Shown here piece after piece: positions 25,246 to 34,520 of a stretch of 64,000 bases of DNA. The first letter of the stretch is position 1. Every line of letters starts with the position of its first letter. Both the position numbers and the translations under genes were made by a program. A model generated the notes under the pieces. It made no database searches. It saw only the letters and a program-made list of their open reading frames with translations, and had not been told where the DNA came from. Source of the stretch: an uncultured Roseburia sp. (lineage in GTDB: Bacteria > Bacillota > Clostridia > Lachnospirales > Lachnospiraceae); the NCBI GenBank assembly GCA_900548205.1, contig URJS01000005.1:3814-67813 (forward strand), given 5' to 3'.

Positions 25246-26375
25246 CGTCTCCACCAAGTCCCTTCGGACAGCCGAGCGACAGCCATTTGAGATACCCGTT
25301 CATAAACAGGTCGATCTTACCGTCCAGCACGCTGTCGACATTTCCCGTCTCCACACCGGTTCTGTGGTCCTTGACCATTGTATACGGCTGAAGCACATAG
25401 GAGCGGATCTGGTTTCCCCAGCCGATCTCCGTCACCTCGCCGCGGATGCCTGCCGCCTTCTCGGCATTCTCCTGCTGCTTTAACAGATACAGCTTCGCCT
25501 TTAACATCTGCATCGCCTTATCCTTGTTCTGGAACTGTGAGCGCTCATTCTGGCACTGCACGACGATCCCGGTCGGCAGATGCGTAATACGGATGGCAGA
25601 CGAGGTCTTATTGATGTGCTGTCCGCCCGCACCGCTGGAACGGTAGGTGTCGATGCGCAGCTCATCCTCATTGATCTCGTAATCGAGATCCTCCTCAATA
25701 TCCGGCATAACGTCGCAGGAGACAAACGAGGTCTGGCGTTTTCCCGCCGCATTAAACGGCGAGATGCGCACGAGGCGGTGTACCCCCTTCTCCGACTTCA
25801 TATAGCCGTAAGCATTCTCTCCGTTGACCTGAAATGTCACAGACTTGATGCCCGCCTCCTCGCCGTCAAGCGAATCGAGCACCTCCACGGTGAATCCCTT
25901 ATCCGACGCCCATCTGGTAAACATACGGTAGAGCATCGCCGCCCAGTCGCAGGACTCCGTTCCGCCCGCGCCTGCATGGAGCGAGACGATCGCATTGTCC
26001 TTGTCATATTCGCCGGACAGCAACGTCTTGATGCGGATGCCCTCATAAGCTCCCGTAAACTCTGCGAGCAGTTCTTCGATCTCCGGGATCAGGGACGCGT
26101 CGTTCTCCTCATATCCCATTTCAATAAGCGTCTCAATATCCTCATACTGCTGCTTTAAGGATGCGTACACCTCCACATCATCCTTTAAGCTTTTTAATTC
26201 CTTCATCTTGCGCTGCGATGTCTCCGGATCATCCCAGAAATCCGGCGCCTCCATCTCGCGTTCTAATTCCTGGATCCGCTGTTCTTTGCCAGCTAAGTCA
26301 AAGTGAATCCCTCACTTCCTGTAATGGGTCTTTGTAAGTATTCAAGGTTGCCTTGAATTGATCAAGCTCTATCAC
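25238..26375 (-). CDS. prfB: peptide chain release factor 2, programmed +1 frameshift
   Basis: RF2 ends translation at UGA and UAA. The coding sequence is in two frames: 25 codons from a GTG at 26375 (GAGGTG five bases upstream) to CTT at 26301-26303, an in-frame TGA at codon 26 (26298-26300), then a +1 shift so that reading continues GAC TTA GCT to the stop at 25238, giving 378 residues. The GGQ motif is in SSGAGGQHINKTSS. This is the classic autoregulatory frameshift: low RF2 lets the ribosome slip. The 3' end overlaps the Tim44-like gene. Confidence 0.96.
26297..26316 (-). promoter_or_regulatory. RF2 frameshift site
   Basis: CTTTGAC (26297-26303) is the slippery CUU-UGA-C, and GAGGG about five bases before it (near 26309-26314) serves as the internal Shine-Dalgarno element that stimulates slipping. 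The position, codon 26, is as in the well-studied prfB genes. Confidence 0.92.
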
Positions 26376-26411
26376 AGTATCACCTCTTTCATTTTATATT
26401 CTCTTTTTATT

Positions 26412-26906
26412 TTACTTGAACCCGCTTTTTTTCGCAATCCTTTCCGCCAACTTTAAGCCCAGACCAAAAAAGAAAAGTCCAAGAAACACTCCGGCAGAGT
26501 CGATACAGACGTCCCAAACGCTTCCTGTCCGCCCCGCCACATACAGCTGGTGCACCTCGTCGGTCACAGCATAGCAGACGGCAAACAAAAACGAACCTAT
26601 CGCAATCCTTTTGCCCCAGCTCCAATAGCCAAGTGCACATGACGCCGACAGAATGCCAAGTATCGCATACTCTGTCATATGCGCCAGCTTTCGCACCAGA
26701 TGCTCAATTTCCTGCGCGTACCATGCGATCTGCTCCTGCGTGAACCCGAGCTCAAACATCTCGTTCGCCGTATCTATCATGTGCACCGAGACAGAGCTGC
26801 TGACCTCGTCAGACTGCGCCGCCGTCTGCGCGGAAAATCCAAAAATGATCATCATCCACAAAAGCAGCAGCGCTCCTGTGATCCCACGGTATATCCATGC
26901 CTTCAT
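26412..26906 (-). CDS. VanZ-family membrane protein
   Basis: A 164-residue protein with about four membrane spans and the VanZ-type pattern: the N-terminal ALLLLWMMIIFGFSAQTA, an internal KLAHMTEYAILGILSA helix, and ...DEVHQLYVAGRTGSVWDVCIDSAG, where the D/E-x-x-Q and R-x-x-x-x-D-x-x-x-N/D residues are conserved. Function is poorly known; some members affect glycopeptide resistance. The ATG at 26906 has GAGGAG upstream and lies one base after ctpA stops. Last gene of the ftsEX-envC-ctpA run. Confidence 0.88.
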   Translation of the reverse strand: MKAWIYRGITGALLLLWMMIIFGFSAQTAAQSDEVSSSVSVHMIDTANEMFELGFTQEQIAWYAQEIEHLVRKLAHMTEYAILGILSASCALGYWSWGKRIAIGSFLFAVCYAVTDEVHQLYVAGRTGSVWDVCIDSAGVFLGLFFFGLGLKLAERIAKKSGFK

Positions 26907-26907
26907 C

Positions 26908-28194
26908 CTACTCCTCACGCAATACTTCTATCGCCTTTTGAATCTGATTATCATACTGCAGCTCATAGCTTTGTCCGTCAGGGTTCAAGTACTCATATTC
27001 CAATTCAATATCAGGCTCAATCCCGACCCCATGAATATAATTTCCCTTTGGCGTAAAATATTTTGCAGTTGTCAGCTTCACGGCGTCCCCGTCAGAAAGC
27101 TTAAACAGAGACTGTACGATTCCCTTGCCAAAGGTCTTTGTTCCGATGAGTGTTCCATATTCGTAATCCTTGATCGCACCCGCAAATATTTCCGAAGCGC
27201 TCGCGCTGTCCTCATTGATCAGCACGGCAAGCGGATAATCAAAATGCGTCTCGCCGCTTGACTTATACTCCTGCCTGTTTCCGTACTTATCCTCCGTATA
27301 TACCAAAAGTCCTTCCGGCAGAATATCATCTAAAATCTGCACCACGGAATCCACCAGCCCTCCGCCGTTATAACGCAAGTCGATGACCAACGAATGCATC
27401 CCGGCATTCTCCAGCTGTGCCAGCGCCGTCTCAAACTGTGCCGCCGTATCTGTCTCAAACGACTCAATACGGATATAGCCGATCTCCTCCGTCAGCATCT
27501 CCGATGCCACGCTCGGCAGCGTCACATTTGCCCGTTCCACATCAAAAGACAGATTTTCACCTGTCGCCGGACGGTAAACCTCGATATGAACAGTCGTGCC
27601 CTCCTCGCCGTGGATAAGCTGCACCAGCTCAGAAAGCTCCATCGAGGTTGCCTCCACATCCTCGACCGAAAGAATGACATCATCCTTCAAAAGTCCGGCC
27701 GCCTCCGAGGGAGTTCCCTCATAAATCTTATTAACAGTCACGACCATTGTCTTAATATCCTGCGTCAATCCCGCGCCGATCCCATAATATTTCCCCGTCA
27801 TGCTAATCTGTGACTGCTCATATTCCTCGGCTGTATAATAAGTAGAATATTTGTCATTCACACCGCTTAACAGTCCCGCATACATGCCGTTCTTTAATGC
27901 TTCCGTATCTGTTTCATCATAATAGTAAAGATTAATATAAGCCGCAAGCTCATTGATCTTCGTGATGGAATCTGCGTCCAGCACCGCGCCTTCCTCTCCC
28001 GCCGCTTTTACACCTCTTGTGATCACAATCTGACTTCCCGTCAGCAGACAGACCAGATAAATTCCAAGTGAGCCGCATAAAACCGTCAGAAATATCCCGA
28101 CAAGAATTCCCCTTCCGATCGTACTCTTGACCCATCTCTCTTTCTTTTTTCCGGTCTGCTCCTGCAATCCCTTTACTTCCTGCTGCTCATCCAT
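26908..28194 (-). CDS. ctpA: C-terminal processing peptidase, S41 family
   Basis: This 428-residue serine protease has one N-terminal membrane span (about 28-52), a PDZ domain (about 135-215) and an S41 catalytic domain (about 235-400). The Ser-Lys dyad is intact: Ser332 in SASE and Lys357 in FGKG. It works outside the membrane on wall or sporulation proteins; in several bacteria CtpA trims cell-wall hydrolases or regulates their activity. It lies after the EnvC-like gene, separated by a terminator hairpin, and next to vanZ. Confidence 0.95.
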   Translation of the reverse strand: MDEQQEVKGLQEQTGKKKERWVKSTIGRGILVGIFLTVLCGSLGIYLVCLLTGSQIVITRGVKAAGEEGAVLDADSITKINELAAYINLYYYDETDTEALKNGMYAGLLSGVNDKYSTYYTAEEYEQSQISMTGKYYGIGAGLTQDIKTMVVTVNKIYEGTPSEAAGLLKDDVILSVEDVEATSMELSELVQLIHGEEGTTVHIEVYRPATGENLSFDVERANVTLPSVASEMLTEEIGYIRIESFETDTAAQFETALAQLENAGMHSLVIDLRYNGGGLVDSVVQILDDILPEGLLVYTEDKYGNRQEYKSSGETHFDYPLAVLINEDSASASEIFAGAIKDYEYGTLIGTKTFGKGIVQSLFKLSDGDAVKLTTAKYFTPKGNYIHGVGIEPDIELEYEYLNPDGQSYELQYDNQIQKAIEVLREE

Positions 28195-28246
28195 ACTCGT
28201 TCCTCTTTTCTGCGGTCCTCTCCTCCGCTGTTATCTATCATATGTA

Positions 28247-28276
28247 AAAATTCCCTGTCTAAAGACAGGGAATTTT
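28247..28276 (-). terminator. terminator after the envC-like gene
   Basis: A 13-bp perfect stem (28247-28259, 28264-28276) with a TAAA loop, T-rich tail on the minus strand, six bases after the stop. Some read-through to ctpA is likely because the genes are a conserved pair. Confidence 0.85.
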
Positions 28277-28281
28277 CCTTA

Positions 28282-29490
28282 TCAGCCGCCAAGATAGCTC
28301 CACGGACTGACATAGCTTCCATTTAATGATACGCCAAAATGCAGATGATTTCCTGTAGAGATACCGGTGCTTCCAACCTTTGCGATCACCTGTCCCGCCG
28401 ATACCGTCTGTCCCGCCGATACCGTCAGAGAGGATGCATGCATATAAACCGTGTACAGACCGCCGCCGTGATCGATCATCACATAATTTCCGGCAGAGCT
28501 GCTGTAGGAAGCCGTCGTAACCGTTCCTGCCGCCGCCGCCACAATATCCGCTCCATGAGAGGCTCCAATATCAATCCCCTTATGATTTGACGATGCTCCT
28601 CCCGTCGGAGAGAGGCGGTTTCCATAATCACTCGTGACACGCGTACTGCTTGGGCACGGCCAGACAAACGCACCGCCGCTGTAAGGATTATCTACAACGC
28701 CCGCAGCTTCCTTCTCCGCCTGCGCACGCCTGATCGCCGCGATCAATTCCTCCTGTGCCTGAATCTCCGCCGCATAATAATCCGCCTCGCTCTGTGCCTC
28801 GGAAATATGATCGGAAATCCCCGCGAGCTCAATCTCTTTCTCCCGCATCATCGCCGCTACCGACGCCTTATCACTCTCAACCTCTTTCTTAAGCGCCTGA
28901 AGCTCCGCATAATCCTGTTCCAACTGCGCCTCAAGATTCGTGATCGTCTCAACCGTCTCCTGATAGCTTTCCAGCTTTTGCCTGTCGTAGCTTTGAATCT
29001 GGGCAATATATTCCGCTGCGTTCAAAAATTCTGCAATATTGCCGGAGGACAGCAGCGCCTCCGTATAAGAGCTCTGCTGATTTTCATACATAAACCGGAT
29101 GCGCACCTTCATATCTTCATATTGCTTTTCTTCCTGTGCCTGTGCCGCTTCCAGATCCTCCTGCGCCTGTACAATATCCTCGCTCTTTGCAGTCAGCTGC
29201 TTTTCCAGCTCGGTGATCCTTGCTGAAATACTGATCAGCTGCTTATTGAGCTCCGCAACCTTATCCTCAACATTTCCCTTCGACTCCTTTAAGTCACGGA
29301 TCGTCTGCTGCGCCTGCTCCAGTTCCTTTTGCAGCGCCTCTTTTTCCTGCTGCGCCTCCTGAAGCGCCTTTGTTGTCTCGGCGTCATCTGTTTTTTTCAC
29401 CGTTGCCGCCATTGCCTGTATGGACATTCCCACTGTCAAAAGCAGGATCAGTCCCACCGACACTATTCTTTGTAATCTGCTCTTTTTCAT
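28282..29490 (-). CDS. EnvC-like murein hydrolase activator, M23 domain
   Basis: A 402-residue exported protein with signal peptide (about 1-28), a long coiled coil (about 35-270) and a C-terminal M23/LytM domain (about 285-400). The metal ligands appear in HKGIDIG and HLHFG, so unlike E. coli EnvC it may be an active endopeptidase. It should be controlled from inside by FtsEX through the coiled coil. It lies directly downstream of ftsE-ftsX, the expected order for a division amidase activator or hydrolase. Confidence 0.93.
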   Translation of the reverse strand: MKKSRLQRIVSVGLILLLTVGMSIQAMAATVKKTDDAETTKALQEAQQEKEALQKELEQAQQTIRDLKESKGNVEDKVAELNKQLISISARITELEKQLTAKSEDIVQAQEDLEAAQAQEEKQYEDMKVRIRFMYENQQSSYTEALLSSGNIAEFLNAAEYIAQIQSYDRQKLESYQETVETITNLEAQLEQDYAELQALKKEVESDKASVAAMMREKEIELAGISDHISEAQSEADYYAAEIQAQEELIAAIRRAQAEKEAAGVVDNPYSGGAFVWPCPSSTRVTSDYGNRLSPTGGASSNHKGIDIGASHGADIVAAAAGTVTTASYSSSAGNYVMIDHGGGLYTVYMHASSLTVSAGQTVSAGQVIAKVGSTGISTGNHLHFGVSLNGSYVSPWSYLGG

Positions 29491-29512
29491 AAACTGCCAT
29501 TTCTACCTGAAA

Positions 29513-30421
29513 CTATACCTTCAAATGCTTCCGAATCGTGATGATACTTCCCATAAAACCTATTCCGACACCAAGAATCAAGGCTACCGGCACCAATGTA
29601 TGGAATACCTGATCTGCCGGAAGGAACCTCATCATATTGCTGATAAAGAGGAAAGTCTCCCCAATATACACGATCACCTGATCATAAAGTACATAAAGAA
29701 TCCCAAGCGGGATCGCTGCTCCGATCAATCCGATGACCACTCCCTCGACCACAAACGGCGCCCGCACAAAATAATCGGTCGCTCCGATCAGCTTCATAAT
29801 GCCGATCTCCTCCCTGCGCACGGCAATTCCGACCGTGATCGTATTGCTGATCAAAAAGACTGCCACGCCAAGCAGGATCAGGATGATCCCCGCGGAAATA
29901 TAACCGATCAGCCGATTTAAATCCGCCAGCGTATTTGCAATCTGCTCGGACTTTTTCACCTCTCTGACACCGTCGATCGAGGTCAGATAAGTCACAAGCG
30001 TATCCTGCATAGAGACGTCATTCATGTAAATCGAATAGCTGGATGAATTGACTAACGGATTGTCCTCTCCAAAGCTTGCCGCCGCCTCCTCGTTTCCCTG
30101 AAAATAAATATCCTTAAAGGAATTCCATGCCTCGTCGGGAGAAGTGTATTCATAATGGGAAACCTCAACGCGCTCCCCGATCAGCTCTCCGATCTCCTCG
30201 ATCCTCTGCTCGGAAATCCCATCGTCAAACAGTACCGTGACCGCCACACCTGCTTCGGCGTCCTTGACCATCGACTGAAAATTCATGACGATCATATAAA
30301 ATAATCCAAACAAAAAAATACACGCCGTCATCGTAGCGATCGACGCCAGAGAAAACATCTTATTCTTCCAGATGTTGACCATTCCCTGCTTGATCGTGTA
30401 AAAAAATGTACTAATCCTCAT
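29513..30421 (-). CDS. ftsX: cell-division protein FtsX
   Basis: This 302-residue permease-like protein has four membrane spans (about 22-45, then about 168-190, 217-240, 272-295) and an extracellular loop between the first two (about 46-165) that binds the wall-hydrolase partner. It forms a mechano-transmission complex with FtsE. The start at 30421 has GGAGGTG nine bases upstream; a GTG four codons earlier lacks a site. It overlaps ftsE by 11 bases and precedes the EnvC-like gene. Confidence 0.95.
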   Translation of the reverse strand: MRISTFFYTIKQGMVNIWKNKMFSLASIATMTACIFLFGLFYMIVMNFQSMVKDAEAGVAVTVLFDDGISEQRIEEIGELIGERVEVSHYEYTSPDEAWNSFKDIYFQGNEEAAASFGEDNPLVNSSSYSIYMNDVSMQDTLVTYLTSIDGVREVKKSEQIANTLADLNRLIGYISAGIILILLGVAVFLISNTITVGIAVRREEIGIMKLIGATDYFVRAPFVVEGVVIGLIGAAIPLGILYVLYDQVIVYIGETFLFISNMMRFLPADQVFHTLVPVALILGVGIGFMGSIITIRKHLKV

Positions 30422-31187
30422 CGCTTTCTTCACCTCCGTTGCTGCCTAAGTAATCGTCGGTGAAAAAGTCGTCATCATCGTCATCCTCCGGCTCATAGCT
30501 GCCTGAGGAACGATAATCCATATCTGACGCCGTATCGTCTACCACAACGCCCTTGCGCATGGTAACGACCCTCTTATTCATTGACTTAACAATCTCAAGA
30601 TTATGTGTGACCACAACAACCGTCGTGCCCTTCTCATTGATCTCCTCCATGAGCTTCATAATCTCCCACGCATTATTTGCATCCAGATTGCCGGTCGGCT
30701 CGTCCGCCAGCAGGATCTTCGGCTTATTCACAAGCGCTCTTGCGATCGCCACCCTCTGCTGCTCGCCTCCCGAAAGCTGCTTTGGATAAGAGCGGTATTT
30801 TGCCGCAAGTCCCACCATCGAGAGCATTGTCGGCACATTCATCTTGATAGAACGTGTAGACTGCCCGATCACCTTCTGTGCAAACGCAACGTTATCATAA
30901 ATATTTCTGTCCTTCAACAATCGGAAATCCTGAAACACCACGCCGATATTTCTGCGGAATTTCGGGATCTGCCGTCTCTTGATCTTATTTAATTTTCTGC
31001 CGTCTATCGTAATCGTCCCATCTGTCGGCTCAAGCTCCTTGAGCAGCAGCTTGATCAGCGTCGATTTTCCGGAACCGCTGTCGCCGACGATAAAAACAAA
31101 CTCTCCGGCGTCGATACTAAGACTCACGTCATTGAGCGCGGGAATCCCCGCGGAGTAAGACTTACTGACATGATCCAACTTTATCAT
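30411..31187 (-). CDS. ftsE: cell-division ATPase FtsE with acidic tail
   Basis: ATPase of the FtsEX complex. Motifs: Walker A GDSGSGKSTL (about 35-44), signature LSGGEQQRVAIA, Walker B ILLADEPTGNLD, and switch HNLEIV. The core ends near residue 222; a further 36 residues (YEPEDDDDDDFFTDDYLG, GGEESDED) are unusually acidic, so at 258 residues it is longer than usual FtsE (about 228). The role of the tail is unknown. First gene of ftsE-ftsX-envC-like-ctpA-vanZ. Confidence 0.95.
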   Translation of the reverse strand: MIKLDHVSKSYSAGIPALNDVSLSIDAGEFVFIVGDSGSGKSTLIKLLLKELEPTDGTITIDGRKLNKIKRRQIPKFRRNIGVVFQDFRLLKDRNIYDNVAFAQKVIGQSTRSIKMNVPTMLSMVGLAAKYRSYPKQLSGGEQQRVAIARALVNKPKILLADEPTGNLDANNAWEIMKLMEEINEKGTTVVVVTHNLEIVKSMNKRVVTMRKGVVVDDTASDMDYRSSGSYEPEDDDDDDFFTDDYLGSNGGEESDED

Positions 31188-31268
31188 TCACTTACCTCAT
31201 TTCCGTATATAACCCTGTCGCCGATCACCTCTGTCGCCGGCAGGCTCTAATCGAATGCCACTGTTTTT

Positions 31269-31297
31269 AGTCTACTGAATGTTTATTTTTGTTGCAA
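31269..31297 (-). promoter_or_regulatory. promoter of ftsEX operon
   Basis: TTGCAA (31292-31297), 17 bases, TAGACT (31269-31274) on the minus strand, 80 bases before ftsE. The leader between has a repeated CGGCGACAG. Confidence 0.55.
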
Positions 31298-31323
31298 CTG
31301 TTTTGGATTTATTTAATGGAAAC

Positions 31324-32412
31324 TTAATAATCAAGCATTTCCATGTACTTCATATACTTCACGACCATGAGCGCGATCTTAAAGGTGATCGCATCCTCAA
31401 ATACACGCAGATCAAGCCCTGTGCTCTTTTGCAGCTTATCCAGACGGTACACAAGCGTATTACGGTGAATATAAAGCTGCCTTGAGGTCTCCGAAACGTT
31501 CAGACTGTTCTCAAAGAACTTATTGATCGTCGTTAAAGTCTCCTCGTCAAAATCATCGGGAGATTTTCCGTCGAATATCTCCTTAATGAACATCTTGCAG
31601 AGCGGGATCGGAAGCTGGTAAATCAAACGGCCGATTCCAAGCGTTGCATATGCGATGATATTCTTTTCCTCGAAAAAGATCCTGCCGACGTCAAGCGCCA
31701 TCCGCGCCTCCTTATAGGAACGTGAAACCTCCTTGATCTCATTGACAATCGTGCCATAAGCGACATGCACCTCGTGCTCGGTATCGTAGCGGAACAGATT
31801 TATGATCACCTCCGCCGTCTTGTTTAATTCCTCGTATCCTTCGTTCTCCGCAACCTCCTTGACAATAATGATATTCTTTTCATCGACCGCCGTCACGAAA
31901 TCCTTTGTCTTAGCTCCAAATGCGCCGCGCACCCGCTCCAGCTCATTGCCGTCCTTCTCGCGGTTTGTCTCAATGATAAATACAACGCGCCGCACCTCCG
32001 TATCGATATGAAGCTTCTTCGCCCGATTATAAATATCGACCAAAAGAAGATTATCCAAAAGAAGGTTCTTAATAAAGTTATCCTTATCGAACCTCTCCTT
32101 ATATGCTACCAGAAGATTTTGTATCTGGAAACTGGCAATTTTACCCACCATATAAACATCATCGCCGTCGCCGCTCGCAAGCAGAACATATTCCAGCTGA
32201 TGCTCATCAAATACTTTAAAAAACTGGTAGCCGTTTACAAGCTGACTGTCTGCGGGCGACTCCACAAATGCCCGTGCAGCCTCAATATGCTGATCTGCCT
32301 CCGGAAATGTTGCAGCCAGCACATTTCCCTCTACATCAATGATGCACAGGTCGATCCTTGTAATTCCCTTTAGTCCGTCAATCGTATTTTGAAGTATTTG
32401 ATTTGAAATCAT
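31324..32412 (-). CDS. CdaR-family sugar diacid regulator
   Basis: This 362-residue transcription regulator has an N-terminal sugar-diacid recognition domain (LQNTIDGLKGITRIDLCIID, about 6-135), a middle region, and a PucR-type helix-turn-helix near the C-terminus (NVSETSRQLYIHRNTLVYRL, about 306-325). Known CdaR proteins activate glucarate, galactarate or glycerate use, but no such gene is nearby, so the regulon is unknown. The start at 32412 has AAGGAG nine bases upstream. It is upstream of the ftsE promoter and downstream of YitT. Confidence 0.9.
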   Translation of the reverse strand: MISNQILQNTIDGLKGITRIDLCIIDVEGNVLAATFPEADQHIEAARAFVESPADSQLVNGYQFFKVFDEHQLEYVLLASGDGDDVYMVGKIASFQIQNLLVAYKERFDKDNFIKNLLLDNLLLVDIYNRAKKLHIDTEVRRVVFIIETNREKDGNELERVRGAFGAKTKDFVTAVDEKNIIIVKEVAENEGYEELNKTAEVIINLFRYDTEHEVHVAYGTIVNEIKEVSRSYKEARMALDVGRIFFEEKNIIAYATLGIGRLIYQLPIPLCKMFIKEIFDGKSPDDFDEETLTTINKFFENSLNVSETSRQLYIHRNTLVYRLDKLQKSTGLDLRVFEDAITFKIALMVVKYMKYMEMLDY

Positions 32413-32470
32413 AAGCGTTGCTCCTTTTCTGTTATTAAAGATAGCTGAATCTATTTTAATGCAAAACAGC

Positions 32471-32516
32471 AAAAAAAGAAAGAGGAAATGCACATTTTTT
32501 ATGCATTTCCCCTTTC
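32471..32516 (-). terminator. terminator after the YitT gene
   Basis: A 15-base stem with one mismatch (32478-32492, 32502-32516), followed on the minus strand by seven U residues. It begins at the last base before the stop codon. Confidence 0.85.
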
Positions 32517-33392
32517 TCATCCCGAATATTCCAAAAACCCCTCGCCCAGTACCTCTCTGGCGTCAGACACAATGACAAATGCCTCCGGATCAGTTTCCGC
32601 GACAATCTCCTTTACCTGCACGATTTCTTTCTGTGAGACAACACAGTACAGCACGCATTTATCCGCCCCCGAATACATGCCCTTTGCCAAAAGTCCCGTC
32701 ACTCCCCGGTCCAGCTCCTGCAAAATACGCTTCGCCACCAGCTCGTAGCGGTCCGTAATGATGAACGCCGCCTTGGAAAACTTAAATCCCTCCATCAGCG
32801 TGTCGGAAACCTTTGTCGTGATAAAGATCGCCACAATCGCATACAATGCCGCTCGCAGCCCGAACACATACAGCCCGCACAACACGACCATCGCATCCAG
32901 TATCTGCAAAATCTGTACAATCGAATAATGTCTCACATAATGCTGGATGATCGTCGCCACCATATCCGTACCGCCCGTCGTCGCCTTCGCAAGCAGAATC
33001 AGTCCCATGCCGATCCCGCAGATCACACCGCCGAAAACAGCCGCAAGAATATAATCCCCCTGCGTCAGATCGAGCGGCGGAAGAATATACAGCCATGCAG
33101 ACAATAAAAAGGCTCCCACCAGGGTCCTTCCGATAAAGCGCTTCCCCTTCACCTTAAACGCCACAAGAAATACCGGAATATTAAGCGCGATATTTGTCAG
33201 CCAAAGCGGGATGCCTCCCGGAATAAACGGCTCTGTCACAGCCTTGATAACGATGGCAAGACCGGAAAATCCGCCTGTAACGAGGCTGATCGGATCATAA
33301 ATGCACTGTATGCTGATCGCAACAAACGCCGTACCGACAATGAGCATCAGATATTCCCGTACCCGTGATCTCCTGTAAAAAAACTTTTGCAT
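32517..33392 (-). CDS. YitT-family membrane protein
   Basis: A 291-residue protein with about five to six membrane spans (residues about 15-190) and a C-terminal cytoplasmic DUF2179 domain (FKFSKAAFIITDRYELVAKRI, ending in EKxEAFVIVSDAREVLGEGF). Function is not established; the family is widespread in Firmicutes. It starts two bases after the WecG/TagA-like gene ends, so the two form an operon. A second paralogue lies at 58166-59053. Confidence 0.92.
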   Translation of the reverse strand: MQKFFYRRSRVREYLMLIVGTAFVAISIQCIYDPISLVTGGFSGLAIVIKAVTEPFIPGGIPLWLTNIALNIPVFLVAFKVKGKRFIGRTLVGAFLLSAWLYILPPLDLTQGDYILAAVFGGVICGIGMGLILLAKATTGGTDMVATIIQHYVRHYSIVQILQILDAMVVLCGLYVFGLRAALYAIVAIFITTKVSDTLMEGFKFSKAAFIITDRYELVAKRILQELDRGVTGLLAKGMYSGADKCVLYCVVSQKEIVQVKEIVAETDPEAFVIVSDAREVLGEGFLEYSG

Positions 33393-33394
33393 GC

Positions 33395-34072
33395 CTACCC
33401 CTCATGATTCTTGTACTTGTTCATACTGTTTTTCAGCCGTTCCAGATGAAGTCTGCTCTTTATAAGACTCCGGATACCGCGCCGTCCCTTCCTAGGAATT
33501 TCATGCTCCCCCGCTCCATACCAGATACTCGCACTGATCTTTTCCTTATGGTCCGCCAGAAAATGCTCCTGCTGCGGCGTCGGCAAAACCGATACGATCA
33601 CATCCGGCGCCGTCACATTCATCTCATTGATCACCGCTTCAAAATCACCTGTACAATGTTCAAGCGCATACATCCCTGTAACGATCAGCTTTGGAAACTG
33701 CTCCAAAAGCGCTTCCCGCACATCAGAAATCCGCTCCTTTGTCTCCCCAAGCAAAAAAAGGCTCTTTTTGCTGCGCTCAAGACGCTTGAAAAGCTCTATT
33801 GCAAAATCATTCTCCTTTGTCTCCTGTACCCGCTGCATCGTCACAGCCCCCGCTGCCTGAATGATCTCCTTCTCACTGATGACAGTCATATCCATCGACG
33901 AGACGACGTCCCTGACGATCTCGTCCTCCTCCGCAAGCAGAAGCGTCCACATTGAAACAGTCTCAATCGTATTTAATATATCATTGCTCAAATAGTTGTC
34001 CACCTGAACCATCGCTTCGCGTACCGTTTGATTGTCCAGCCGGAGTCCTAAGATTTCTATTTTCTTTATCAT
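33395..34072 (-). CDS. WecG/TagA-like protein, degenerate
   Basis: A 225-residue protein matching the WecG/TagA/CpsF glycosyltransferase fold over residues about 1-190 (VTAPDVIVSVLPTPQQEHFL corresponds to the PD-x-x-x-V/G-x-G-x-P-x-QE segment). Family members add N-acetylmannosamine in teichoic acid or capsule synthesis. The catalytic Asp of the usual pDGxG loop is replaced here (ISEKE near 65-69), and no sugar-polymer genes are nearby, so it is probably not a normal transferase. It is followed at once by YitT. Confidence 0.7.
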   Translation of the reverse strand: MIKKIEILGLRLDNQTVREAMVQVDNYLSNDILNTIETVSMWTLLLAEEDEIVRDVVSSMDMTVISEKEIIQAAGAVTMQRVQETKENDFAIELFKRLERSKKSLFLLGETKERISDVREALLEQFPKLIVTGMYALEHCTGDFEAVINEMNVTAPDVIVSVLPTPQQEHFLADHKEKISASIWYGAGEHEIPRKGRRGIRSLIKSRLHLERLKNSMNKYKNHEG

Positions 34073-34337
34073 AACACTCCCGTATTGTTTTTATTCAGAT
34101 ATACAGAGACAGTATAACAAAACTGCTCTTACATTTCAAGATTCTTCCCAAAGAGCCACACGACGCAAAATTTTTCTGAATTGCCAGATATTTCCGCACT
34201 TATTTTTCTGTTTTTTCAAAGTTAAAATGTCAATCCTTTTCTTTGTTTTTTTCCTGATTCTGTTAAGTTTATAATTTGTGTACAAAACAGACATTCGATT
34301 TCTGGACTGTAAAAACTCTCATTTCCACCTTTTTTTC

Positions 34338-34408
34338 TGTGGATAATGTGTATAACTTCGTGTATAACTCCATTTTTTCCATTTTTCCGCATTTTTGAAT
34401 GTGGATAA
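34338..34408 (+). promoter_or_regulatory. cluster of DnaA boxes
   Basis: TGTGGATAA at 34338-34346 and 34400-34408 and TGTGTATAA at 34347-34355 match the DnaA consensus TGTGNATAA; CGTGTATAA at 34359-34367 differs by one base, and another near-match is at 34277. All point the same way in an AT-rich stretch. The 505-base noncoding interval 34073-34577 has no other feature except the NlpC gene's terminator. No dnaA or dnaN is near. Confidence 0.6.
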
Positions 34409-34520
34409 CTTTTTGATCTATGACCGCTTTTTGTTCACTTTTTTCTGTGGAACTTTCTCATTTTGTGCATCTTGCTAAGTTTATAAAAAATACACGCGCT
34501 ACAGACACTCTTATAACCGC

